A stretch of 12,953 nucleotides of DNA from positions 1 through 12,953 of the forward strand of contig JBEAOO010000153.1 of assembly GCA_041164825.1 (NCBI GenBank), in the 5' to 3' direction. The position numbers and the translations under genes are program-made. Below, in pieces: positions 1 through 7,600 of this stretch; the stretch's first letter is position 1; every line of letters starts with the position of its first letter. The notes under the pieces are model-generated. The model saw only the letters and a list, made by a program, of their open reading frames with translations. It was not told the DNA's origin and did no database searches. Origin of the DNA: JBEAOO01 sp041164825 (GTDB lineage: Bacteria; Pseudomonadota; Gammaproteobacteria; Burkholderiales; Burkholderiaceae_C).

Positions 1-1
1 C

Positions 2-691
2 CGTCAGCTCGACGAGATAGGCGAGCGGCTCAAGCAGATGCAGACGGATCTGGGGTCCGTCAAGACGGGCGTGGCACAGGCCAATGACAAGCTCGATAAG
101 CTGGCGTCGGCAGTAGACCCGAACAACCCGTCCGATCGCTGCCCGGATCTCGAATGTGCAGTCCTCGGCAACGCCAGCGTCGCCACCGTGCAGAAGCTTG
201 TAAAGAACGGAGCCCGTTTACCGGGCGTGCCTCAGATGGGTGGCATGTTCGTCATGGGCGCCCTGTCCCGACCAGTCGCAGATCGGGAAGCACTTCTGGC
301 GCTGCTCCTGCGCGCCGGCCTAGACCCGCAAGTCTTGATACTGGCGCAAACTTCAGACAGTCAGCTGATCAATGCGCAAGCGATGCGGATTGCAGATGAA
401 GTACTGCAACGGATCGGCGACGCCGTTCCGGGTGTTGGCCAGAGTGCCGTGGGTGGCGCCAGTGTCGGCAACTGGAACAAGCTCGCCAGTTGTCTGTTTA
501 TCGGCAACGAAGGCATCAGCCTGAGCGAGCTCGCAGCACTGTTGGGCGACAGCCAACTGATGAAGCAGGCGCTCCGGCTGGGTTTCTCACGGCCCCGCCC
601 GACACTGTCCTGCAGCAGCCTGCGCTTGCACGGTGGTTCCGCAACCATCGTCATCGATCCTGCTGGGAACGCAAAGATCTTGAATGGCTGA
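2..691 (+). CDS. Unrecognised protein, 5' end missing; coiled-coil N-part, ankyrin-like middle
   Basis: The reading frame is open to the left edge, so the true start lies outside the window; the first internal ATG is at 38. About 229 residues are visible. The start is a charged, heptad-like helix (ERLKQMQTDLGSV, then QANDKLDKLASAV), which suggests a coiled coil. After a short segment with two cysteines (DRCPDLECAV) come helix pairs such as TVQKLVKNGARLPG and ALLALLLRAGLDP, and later LGDSQLMKQALRLGF. Their length and the 'xxLLxxGAdp' ends recall ankyrin repeats, but the match is too loose to name the family. The C-terminus (SATIVIDPAGNAKILNG) looks like a natural end. No signal peptide can be judged. 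Base composition looks somewhat less GC-rich than the T6SS genes to the right, and island-edge-like sequence separates it from tssA, so it may belong to a neighbouring element. The frame is likely real; the function is unknown. Confidence 0.65.
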   Translation, partial: RQLDEIGERLKQMQTDLGSVKTGVAQANDKLDKLASAVDPNNPSDRCPDLECAVLGNASVATVQKLVKNGARLPGVPQMGGMFVMGALSRPVADREALLALLLRAGLDPQVLILAQTSDSQLINAQAMRIADEVLQRIGDAVPGVGQSAVGGASVGNWNKLASCLFIGNEGISLSELAALLGDSQLMKQALRLGFSRPRPTLSCSSLRLHGGSATIVIDPAGNAKILNG

Positions 692-1067
692 GTGAACATA
701 GCGACTGAAGTCGAATACCGCAAGGCACCGACTGTGACGGCCGGCAAGGCCCGCACCAATTTCATCCTTTCAGCACCGAGGCGAAGACTTGCAGTGCCCT
801 CGTCGGGAGCAGGCACCGCTTCGCCGCGGGCTGGACTTCCAAAACCAGTTTGAAGCCGCCACCTTCACTGGCGGAATTGCTGAACGCACTGGCTTGCAAA
901 TTGCGTTACCTTCCTCTGAACCCTCGGTGAATGGGTGCCCTTGCAGCGCGATGCTGCCACTCAGCCTTTCTGGGATTCCCAAGAGCCCGCTGAAAGGACA
1001 TGGCGCTCAATAGCACGGCGCAAGCGATGAACTGGGCCGATCAAAGCCCAACCGCCGAGGCCACAAC

Positions 1068-1092
1068 GGGGGTACACTTCGGGGGTCCACTT
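1068..1092. repeat. Near-perfect 12-bp direct repeat, possible integration-site element
   Basis: GGGGGTACACTT (1068-1079) is followed after one base by GGGGGTCCACTT (1081-1092), with one mismatch. Tandem G-rich 'gggggtA..' motifs of this kind are often seen beside tyrosine-recombinase attachment sites at tRNA 3' ends in proteobacterial islands. That comparison is from general knowledge and is only suggestive here. No integrase gene is visible in the window. Confidence 0.45.
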
Positions 1093-1158
1093 GTAGCGCA
1101 CGCGTTTTACCGGGCAACGCGCGCAAGTTGTTGATTTACAAAGGTTTTCTAGGATTTT

Positions 1159-1196
1159 CAGGGTGTCGGGTACCGCATCCCTGAAGCGCCACCACC
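1159..1196 (+). other. tRNA-3'-end-like hairpin ending in CCACCA (possible att remnant)
   Basis: CAGGG (1159-1163) pairs with CCCTG (1179-1183), with a small inner CGG/CCG stem around GTA. The segment continues into GCGCCACCACCA, giving a T-arm-like hairpin followed by an acceptor-like CCACCA tail. No full tRNA can be folded upstream: there is no anticodon arm in the preceding AT-rich stretch (about 1121-1157). It may therefore be a duplicated tRNA 3' end left by an integrated element, or chance. Confidence is low. Confidence 0.25.
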
Positions 1197-1229
1197 ATCA
1201 AAGCCAAGTGCGACAAGCACTTAGCTCAG

Positions 1230-1255
1230 AAAGCCACCCTCGCGGTGGCTTTTTG
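1230..1255 (+). terminator. Intrinsic terminator
   Basis: AAAGCCACC (1230-1238) pairs perfectly with GGTGGCTTT (1244-1252) across a 5-base loop (CTCGC), and the T-run continues to 1254. This is a classic Rho-independent terminator for plus-strand transcription. The A-run on the other side of the stem makes it potentially bidirectional. It lies about 540 bases after the nearest upstream plus-strand stop codon, so it may end an unrecognised transcript, a small RNA or a vanished gene rather than the partial CDS. Confidence 0.8.
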
Positions 1256-1556
1256 CTTTGGGGCTCGCCGTTGTCATGTAGGCACCATGTAGTCAACTTC
1301 CCAGGGTTTTGATGGTGGGGCTGCGGGCCAGAAACAGCGAGCGCAGCACTGCGGGCGAACATTTTTGGGGCCCGGCGTCCAGCTGCTCTAGGCCCAGCGG
1401 TGCTGCGTCAAGCCTCTCTAGGTCAAGCGGGCCCGCAGCCCAGCCCGCACCCTTCCCAAAACCTCACCGGTTCGCGCCGCGGCCTCATAAAGCCTGAGGT
1501 CGGCCACCACCTTGAAGCGGGCAGCACGGGCATGGCGAAGCGCCCCCGCCACCCTT

Positions 1557-1580
1557 GCCTCCCCCTCTTCGGAGGGAGGC
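1557..1580 (+). promoter_or_regulatory. Stem-loop upstream of tssA
   Basis: GCCTCCC (1557-1563) and GGGAGGC (1574-1580) form a perfect 7-bp stem with a 10-base loop, ending 46 bases before the tssA ATG. There is no T-run after it, so it is not a standard terminator. It could be a protein-binding dyad or part of a leader. No regulator is identified. Confidence 0.35.
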
Positions 1581-1614
1581 GCCCAGCCGAGCACGTCACC
1601 GTGCAGGCGCCCGC

Positions 1615-1626
1615 TAAACTGCACAG
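1615..1626 (+). promoter_or_regulatory. Candidate -10 box (TAAACT) immediately before tssA
   Basis: TAAACT at 1615-1620 fits a TANNNT -10 element. The usual 6-7 base distance would put the transcription start at or next to the tssA ATG (1627). There is no Shine-Dalgarno sequence between it and the ATG (CTGCACAG). A leaderless tssA mRNA would explain both facts, but no good -35 box is seen 17-18 bases upstream. Confidence 0.3.
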
Positions 1627-2718
1627 ATGACCATCGAAGACCTGCTCCAGCCCGTCCGCCCCGAGGCCCCTTGTGGCGATGATTTGTCCTTTTCGCATGA
1701 GTTTGATGCGATCGCCGAATTGCGACGTGAAGACGATCCGACCCTGGACCAGGGAGAGTGGGTCACCGCCTTGAAAACGGCTGATTGGGCTGGCACCCAA
1801 AAGCGGTGTGGTGAATTGCTGGTCAGCAGCTCGAAGGACCTGCGTCTGGCCATGTGGTGGGCAGAGGCCGCGGCACTGACCTCGGGCTACGCCGGCCTGC
1901 ACACCGGGCTGCAACTGTGTACAGCGTTGTGCCAGCGCTACTGGGATGGCCTGTATCCGGAGGTCGAAGATGGTGACATGGAGCAACGCATTGGCAACAT
2001 CGCGTGGTTCTTGAACCGCACGGTGACCTTGGCCACCCGGGCACCGTTGACGCAGGGCCGAGGTGGTGCGGCGTACTCCATCACGCAGATGCAAGCCGCG
2101 CGGGCCTTGCAGGCCACACTGGATCGACACCCCGAGCAAGCGGCTGCCTTGCAGTCCGACGCCATCACCGTCGACAAAGTGAACCGGGCCCTGCGCGAAA
2201 CGCCCAAAGAGGCGCTGCGCGACGCCGTGCGTTGGGTGGACGGCTGCTTGTCTGCCCTGGCGCAATGGCAAGAAGTGATTGATGCCCAATTGGGTCAGGA
2301 CGGCCCGAGTTTTGTGCCCGCCCGCGAAGCGCTGGCAGGTGCCCTGCACGAGGTGCAGCGCGTGGCCAAAGAAGCCGGTGCGTTGCTGGGCGAGTCGATT
2401 GCGCCCAGTGCATCAGGCGGCTCGGTGCACGCGGCCAGCGCAGGTGCCGAGGCGGCGGGCCCCGCCGCCGGGGCCGCAGCGGGCTTGGGCGGCCCGCCAC
2501 GTTCGCGCGAGCAGGCGTTGGCGCAACTGCGAGAGGTGGCCACCTTCTTCCGCGCGACTGAGCCACACAGCCCCGTGGCCTATCTGGCCGAGAAGGCCGT
2601 GCAATGGGGCGACATGCCCTTGCACGTGTGGCTGCGCACGGTGCTCAAAGACCCGGGTGCTTTGTCGCACGTGGAAGAACTGCTGGGCGTGCTGCCCCAG
2701 AGCGACAACGCCGCCTGA
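1627..2718 (+). CDS. tssA: TssA, T6SS sheath-assembly initiator/cap protein
   Basis: A 363-residue protein with an ImpA_N domain at about residues 8-135. The hallmark pattern is visible in order: PCGDDLS, SSKDLRLAMWWAEA, GYAGLHTGL and YWDGLYPEVEDGDMEQR. A flexible Ala/Gly/Ser stretch (about 252-290) leads to a C-terminal helical segment (about 293-357, SREQALAQLREVATFF then TEPHSPVAYLAEKAVQWG), typical of the short TssA class. In the family, TssA joins the membrane complex and baseplate early and then primes or caps the growing sheath and Hcp tube from the cytoplasm. ATG 1627 is chosen because the ImpA_N domain starts right after it; no Shine-Dalgarno sequence precedes it. It stands alone on the plus strand, convergent with the tssM operon, so it probably has its own promoter. 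Identity is secure; the exact mechanistic class is inferred. Confidence 0.95.
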   Translation: MTIEDLLQPVRPEAPCGDDLSFSHEFDAIAELRREDDPTLDQGEWVTALKTADWAGTQKRCGELLVSSSKDLRLAMWWAEAAALTSGYAGLHTGLQLCTALCQRYWDGLYPEVEDGDMEQRIGNIAWFLNRTVTLATRAPLTQGRGGAAYSITQMQAARALQATLDRHPEQAAALQSDAITVDKVNRALRETPKEALRDAVRWVDGCLSALAQWQEVIDAQLGQDGPSFVPAREALAGALHEVQRVAKEAGALLGESIAPSASGGSVHAASAGAEAAGPAAGAAAGLGGPPRSREQALAQLREVATFFRATEPHSPVAYLAEKAVQWGDMPLHVWLRTVLKDPGALSHVEELLGVLPQSDNAA

Positions 2719-2724
2719 GGACCC

Positions 2725-2745
2725 GCGCCACCGAGGCGGTGGCGC
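2725..2745. terminator. Perfect 9-bp hairpin after tssA
   Basis: GCGCCACCG (2725-2733) pairs perfectly with CGGTGGCGC (2737-2745) around a 3-base loop, beginning 7 bases after the tssA stop. It lies between the convergent ends of tssA and the tssM operon. There is no T-run on either strand, so it is at best a terminator of the non-canonical or RNA-stabilising kind. The position supports a 3'-end role for one or both transcripts. Confidence 0.5.
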
Positions 2746-2765
2746 AGTTGACTCCCAAGCGCCCA

Positions 2766-2819
2766 GTCAGCCTGTTCAGCCTGTTCAGCCTGTTCAGCCT
2801 GTTCAGCCTGGTCAGCTGG
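2766..2819. repeat. Tandem 9-bp repeat (TTCAGCCTG)n between convergent genes
   Basis: Six consecutive 9-base units: GTCAGCCTG (2766-2774), four exact TTCAGCCTG copies (2775-2810) and a degenerate GTCAGCTGG (2811-2819). The array sits in the 127-base gap between the stop codons of tssA and the OmpA-type gene, so it does not code within either one. Read on the plus strand in one frame it would give QPV repeats, but no gene start supports that. Arrays of this kind can vary in copy number between strains. Confidence 0.85.
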
Positions 2820-2845
2820 CGCCGGGCGCTGGGATCAAACTCGCA

Positions 2846-3661
2846 TCAAGGCGCGAGCTTGAACTCGATGCGCCGGTTGCGCGCGCGGCCATCTGGCGTG
2901 TTGTTGGGCGCCACCGGTTGGTCGGGGCCGAGGCCGGTGGTGCTGATCATGGCGGGTGCAATGCCCTGACTGCCCAGGTAGGTGCGCACGGCCTCGGCGC
3001 GAGCGCGTGAGAGCGCGATATTGGCTTCTCGCGGGCCATCGGCGTCGGTGTGGCCAATGACCTCCACTTTCTTGGAGCCGAGTTTGCGCAGCGCTGCAGC
3101 CATCTCGTTCAAGATGCCCAAGCCAGCTGGGCGCAGCACGCTACTGCCGGGCTCAAATTCGATGATGCGATTGGCCAAGGTGGCGTCGAGCAAGCCCTGG
3201 TCGGGCGTGGCGGCGCGCAGTCCATTGCGCACCGCGTACGTGGGGTTCAGCACGGCGGTGAGTTGCGCGGCTTGCTTGAGTCGCTCGTCTTCGCTGGCCA
3301 CGTCGCCCTTGAGCTCCACATTGTTGCCATGGATGGAGATCTGGCCGTGGCTGATTTGTTTGAGCTGCGGGCCAAGCATTTTTTGCACATAGCCGGTCCA
3401 GTCGGGCGGGGCGGCCACGGCACCCACGCCGAGCTGGTCGACCACCCGGTCGGCGCCATACAGCTCGCGCACGCGAGCCAAGATGGCGTTGCGGGTGGCC
3501 TCGTCGGGCACGGTGCCGGAGACGATCACCGGGTTGGGCGCAGCCGCTGGGCGGGCTGGCGCCGTGGTTTGGGCGTGCAGGGGGGCGCCCATGGCCAGCC
3601 AGGTGAGCCACAGGGCGGCCCAGCTGGCACGCGGGCGCGGGGTGCGCAGACAGGAGGTCAT
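2846..3661 (-). CDS. Periplasmic BON-like/OmpA-type peptidoglycan-binding protein of the T6SS operon
   Basis: 271 residues from ATG 3661. A twin-Arg-rich N-terminus and a hydrophobic stretch ending MGAPLHA|Q form a likely signal peptide cleaved near residue 30, so the mature protein is periplasmic. Residues about 44-150 look like one or two BON-type lobes (PVIVSGTVPDEATRNAIL; ISIHGNNVELKGDVASED). Residues about 167-271 are an OmpA C-terminal domain: IEFEPGSSVLRPAG, GHTDADGP (203-210), NIALSRARAEAV (214-225) and GRARNRRIEF (258-267), which carry the Asp and Arg expected to hold the peptidoglycan peptide. The start lies 4 nt after the tagF stop, so it is probably translationally coupled and last in the operon. 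In other T6SSs an OmpA-type domain on TssL or on TagL-type partners anchors the membrane complex to the wall; that role is inferred. A general envelope OmpA-like lipoprotein is unlikely, as there is no lipobox. Confidence 0.85.
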   Translation of the reverse strand: MTSCLRTPRPRASWAALWLTWLAMGAPLHAQTTAPARPAAAPNPVIVSGTVPDEATRNAILARVRELYGADRVVDQLGVGAVAAPPDWTGYVQKMLGPQLKQISHGQISIHGNNVELKGDVASEDERLKQAAQLTAVLNPTYAVRNGLRAATPDQGLLDATLANRIIEFEPGSSVLRPAGLGILNEMAAALRKLGSKKVEVIGHTDADGPREANIALSRARAEAVRTYLGSQGIAPAMISTTGLGPDQPVAPNNTPDGRARNRRIEFKLAP

Positions 3662-3665
3662 GTGG

Positions 3666-4652
3666 TCATTCGCCCAAGATGATTTCGCGGAACATGTCGA
3701 CCGCAGCGGCCAACGACAAGGACGGTGCCAGCAGGTGGTTGGACAGCTTGCGCAGACCGTAGTCACCCTCGATCCAGTCCTCAACCCAAGCCGCGTCGGT
3801 GACGGACACGTTGTCCGCCCGACAGGCGCCGTCGTCGATCACGGTGCGCAGCGTCACCGCCGACGCGCCCTGGAAGCCCATCACCAGCACGGGCCGCTCG
3901 CCGTGCCGGGTGACGAAGAGGGCAATTTCGGCCTGCGTGCGCTTGAAGAAGCGGCTCACCAAATCGACCCACAGCGTGAGCGCAGGCGCGAGCGACACCG
4001 GGTCGGTGGGCAGGGGCAACAACAGCCCCTTGTTGAGGCCCGCATGGCCTTGCGTGAGCACCGGCTGCAGCAACAGCCCGAGCGCCAGCAAGGTCTGGCG
4101 CATGGACACCGGATCCGCGCCGGCAGGCGACACCATGGCCTCAAACCGCTCCAGGCTGGTCCCGCGTGCAAAGCCAGCGTAGCGCTCGCGCAGCACATCG
4201 AGCCGCCCTTCCAGCGGCAGCGGCGGTGGGCTCAGCGACTCCTGAACCTGCGCAAAGTCGCTCGCCTGCAGGGCTTGGCGCACCAGGCTGTCCAACGAGG
4301 CCCAGACCGACTGCAAGGCCAGTGGGCTGAGCGGCAGCAGCTGCGCGGCCTCGGGGGCATCGAAGGACGCCGCCATCACGAACGGGAAGCGGCGGCCCGA
4401 AGCGTCCTGGCTCATCGCCAAGTGGCCCACCAAGCCGACCGCACTCTGCGCACTCTGGATGGCGAAATGCACCGGCTGCGCGGCATCGTAGATGAGCTTC
4501 CAGCGCGAGTCTTCAGCCAGGCGCTCCATGGTTTGCGACATCCACTGATCGATGCTCTGGATCAGCGCGGTGCCGGCCGCGCTGCGCACGAAATCGCCGC
4601 GGCAACGCAGCTTGCCAAAGTAGACAACTTGACCGGTTTGCGTGCTGCTCAT
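3666..4652 (-). CDS. tagF: TagF/ImpM-type post-translational T6SS regulator
   Basis: A 328-residue cytoplasmic protein with no signal peptide or membrane segment. The N-terminal TagF domain is recognised by YFGKLRCRGDFVR (residues 11-23) and, further on, by SAVGLVGHLAMSQDASGRRFPF, a family-typical stretch. In Pseudomonas aeruginosa TagF holds the T6SS off without needing the PpkA/PppA phosphorylation switch, by binding the FHA protein. A similar brake is inferred here. The part after about residue 190 continues well beyond a minimal TagF domain and ends in a conserved-looking block (NVSVTDAAWVEDWIEGDYGL). I see no PP2C phosphatase motifs, so this is not a TagF-PppA fusion. The start codon overlaps the tssM stop (ATGA, 4649-4652), implying coupled translation. 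The stop is 4 nt before the OmpA-type gene. Confidence 0.9.
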   Translation of the reverse strand: MSSTQTGQVVYFGKLRCRGDFVRSAAGTALIQSIDQWMSQTMERLAEDSRWKLIYDAAQPVHFAIQSAQSAVGLVGHLAMSQDASGRRFPFVMAASFDAPEAAQLLPLSPLALQSVWASLDSLVRQALQASDFAQVQESLSPPPLPLEGRLDVLRERYAGFARGTSLERFEAMVSPAGADPVSMRQTLLALGLLLQPVLTQGHAGLNKGLLLPLPTDPVSLAPALTLWVDLVSRFFKRTQAEIALFVTRHGERPVLVMGFQGASAVTLRTVIDDGACRADNVSVTDAAWVEDWIEGDYGLRKLSNHLLAPSLSLAAAVDMFREIILGE

Positions 4653-7600
4653 GGGCGCACCCCGCTGGCAGCGGCGCTGCTGGGCGCGACAGGCACCGGC
4701 GTGGCGCCCGCCACCGTTGCGACAGCGGCGCCCCCCCCCACCACCTGAGCAGGCAATTGGGCACCGCGCAAGCTGCCCGACGCGCTGGGCGTGTCGGGCG
4801 CAGCGCCACCTGCCGCGCCCCCTGCTGCAGATCCGGCACCTGCTGCCGGCGCACTGCTGGTCGGGCTGGCGATCAGCTTGAGCTGCGCCGTGACGCCCAC
4901 ATTGCCATTGCGCCAGGTGAGCTCAAACCACCCTGGCGAGACGCGCCGCCGATTGGCGCCACCCAACATTTTCTCCAGGCCATAGGCCCCGGGCTCGTTC
5001 AAGAATTCGACCGGCCGCCCATCGGTGGTGACGCCAGTGATGCGCACCCCTGGCGTGCCCTGACCCGGCCACACAAAGTCGGTCCAACTGGCCACACCAT
5101 TGCGGTAGCGCAGCTGTTGGCCGTCGATCTCGATGGTGTATTCCGACAGGCCCGGCACCGGCGTGGGCAAGATCTGGAAGCGCGTTTGTTGATCGCTGGC
5201 TGCGGCCGGCGCGGCGCCTGCGCCACCGCCCCCTCCACCGCCGCCCGCCGATGCGCCCCCGCCGCCCGCTTGGCCCGGCAAGGCCGCCACCCAGCTCGGG
5301 AAGCCCGCAGCAAACTCCGGGCGCAATTGCAGGCCGATCTCGGCCCAGGTGCGCGGCGTCACGGTGTCGCCGCGACGCACCACCAGCGCGCCCAGGGCCT
5401 GTTCACTGAACTTGGCCACGCTGCCTTCCGGGCCAAACACCTTGGCGATCTCCCCGCCCGTGGCCTCCATGCGCGAGGCCTTGTCAAACGGGTACTTGCC
5501 CGCCAGGGTGCGCTGGAAGGGCTCGTACACCTGAGCCGCCCAGACCCGGTTGATCTCGGTTTCGGCCGGCGCCACGATCACAGCAAACGATTGGATCAGT
5601 GGCCGCACCAGCAAGGGCCGCAGCGTGGCTTTGGCGGCTTCGGTCTGGCCATTGAGCATCTGCTCTTCCACCAACTTCAGGGCCTCGCTCAACTCCGACG
5701 TGCCCTCCAACGTTTGCAGCATCAGTTGGCGGCTGGGCGGGCCCGCATCGCCCTGGTTCTTCATCTGGTTGAAACGGGTCCGCACCTTGGACAGCGCCTG
5801 CAGGTAGTTGCGGATCAGGGTGGGCGTGCTGTCGCGAGACACCATCAAGCGGGTCAGGCCAGCAAACTCCTTGCCGATTGGCCCCATCGGGATCGCCGCC
5901 TGGCCGGTGGTCATGTCCACCTTGACCTCCATCTGGCTGGGCGCCATGCGCATGATGGATTGCTTGAACCAGTCGACGAACGTCTTCTGCCCCTTGGCCA
6001 ATCGGTCGTTCAGGATGCTGGGGTTGTCCCAAGAGGTCTGGTCGTACAAGGCCTGAATCAGCTTGCCCACAGGCGACGCCGCCGGGTCGCCCAGGCGGTT
6101 CATGCTGACCACGGCTTGCTCAAACGAGCGGAACTCCTTGACGCTCACGCCCTGCATGAACTTCTGCCACTCGACCACGTATTCAGACTTGTAGAGCTGG
6201 ACCAGCGCTTTGCGGATTTGCTCCGGGCTGCCTTCGAGCGTCAGGTCGTCGGCACTGGCCGCCTTCAGCACCCAGTCGTCGGCCTGGCTCTCTTTGGTCG
6301 ATGCCTCCTTGAAGGCGTCGTCGATGAAGCCCTCCCAGGCCTCGCGGGTGAACGTGCCCGAGATGGCATAGCTGCCCGCAACAATGTCCTTGTCGGCGTC
6401 TTCCACCAAGCGGGCCACCGTCATGGTGGGGTAGCGCGTGGCCGCGCGGGCCTTGATTTCGGCGTACACGCGCTCCACCGCCGGCATGCCCTTGACCACA
6501 CGACGCAGGTTTTCACGCGTGGTGTCGAGCACGGCGAGGTTGGTTTGCACTTCCGGGAAGTCAGGTGCTGACACCTGCGTCAAGGCGAAAGACATGATGT
6601 GCTCGGCGGAGCGGATCATGTCCTCGCGCGGCATGGCGCCGCGGTTGGCCTCCAGCCACACCCGCCAGAAACGGGTGGCCTGGTCGCCCAGGTGACCTGG
6701 CTCCATGCGGCTGCGATCGCCCAGCATGATGTAGGCCTTCAGTGCGTTGTAGGCATCGGGCACGCTGGTGGGCGATGCCGCCACATACACGCCTGAATTG
6801 GCACCGAGCTTGTCGTCGCCGCCCTGCCCATTGGCCGGCGAACCGCCCGGCGTGCGCAGCACGGGCTTCAGGTTCGCCGCGCCGCTGTTGACCTCACCCA
6901 AGTAGCTTGCCAACGTTTGAGACGTTGGCTTGAGCATCACCTCTTGCAGACCGGCAAGGTAGGTGGCGCGCAACCGCTCTTCCACCGCATCACCTTGGTA
7001 CAAGCCGAGGGTCAGTGTCCAAGGGCGCTCTTCGCGGTATCGCTGCAACTGGCCCACGCGGTCCTGCACGATCTCCAGCGCTTGCAGGCGCGACTGCAGA
7101 TCCACACGGCCTTCCTGCAGCTTGATGGCCTTGTTCAAATCAGCCTGCACATTGGCCACCAGTTGGCGGTTGCCGACATACGACCACGTCCACCCGGCCA
7201 GCGCTGTGCCCAGCAACAGCGCCCCGCCCAAGAAGGCGGCATAGCGCCAGCGCAGCTTGCTGCGGCTGGTGTATTGCTGCACCAGCTTTTGGTCGGCAAA
7301 AATCACCTTGGAAAACAAGTCGCGCAAGAAGAAGCCGCCCTGGGCGCCAGCCTCTGTGGCAGCGGCAGTCGCCGCGAGCACGCTGTCGCCCTCACGTTGC
7401 GGGCTCAAGGCAAACCGCTCGGCCACACGGCGCGACGCGCGTGCAGTGGACTCACCCTCTTGCACCGCGCTCGTGAAGTAGAAGCCGCGGAAGATCGGGC
7501 GGAACTGGTAAGGGTTGTCTTCGAACAGCGTGGAGATGAAGGTGCGCAAGGGCGCCTTGAGCGCAGCAAACTCCAACGGGAAGGTCAGCACGCCCGGCGG

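Larger units (their letters stand above)
692..1626. other. Long gene-poor region between the partial gene and tssA
   Basis: About 935 bases without a convincing coding sequence on either strand. The short open frames here (all under about 80 codons, apart from extensions of antisense frames) lack start signals and family-like content. On the minus strand, a frame from about 912 down to 770 without an ATG reads KLVLEVQPAAKRCLLP and similar. It could be a decayed gene fragment, but I do not recognise it. The region does hold a small stem-loop (856-860 with 870-874), a near-perfect 12-bp direct repeat (1068-1092), a tRNA-end-like hairpin (1159-1183), a strong terminator (1230-1252) and a stem-loop just before tssA (1557-1580). 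Composition changes from mixed AT/GC on the left to strongly GC-rich past about 1300. Confidence 0.6.

Noticed and set aside
1100..1200. Intact tRNA or tmRNA gene
   Set aside because: Only a T-arm-like hairpin and a CCACCA tail are visible. No D-arm, anticodon arm or acceptor 5' strand can be paired upstream.
2766..2819. CRISPR-like array
   Set aside because: Units are 9 bases in direct tandem with no spacers, so this is a simple tandem repeat.
3483..4748. Plus-strand open frame of 421 codons opposite tagF
   Set aside because: Its content (QRQGRCQQ-type stretches) has no family features, while TagF on the other strand does.
4757..6571. Plus-strand open frame of 604 codons inside tssM
   Set aside because: Antisense to the conserved periplasmic part of TssM; composition is typical of a GC-rich shadow frame, with no start signal.
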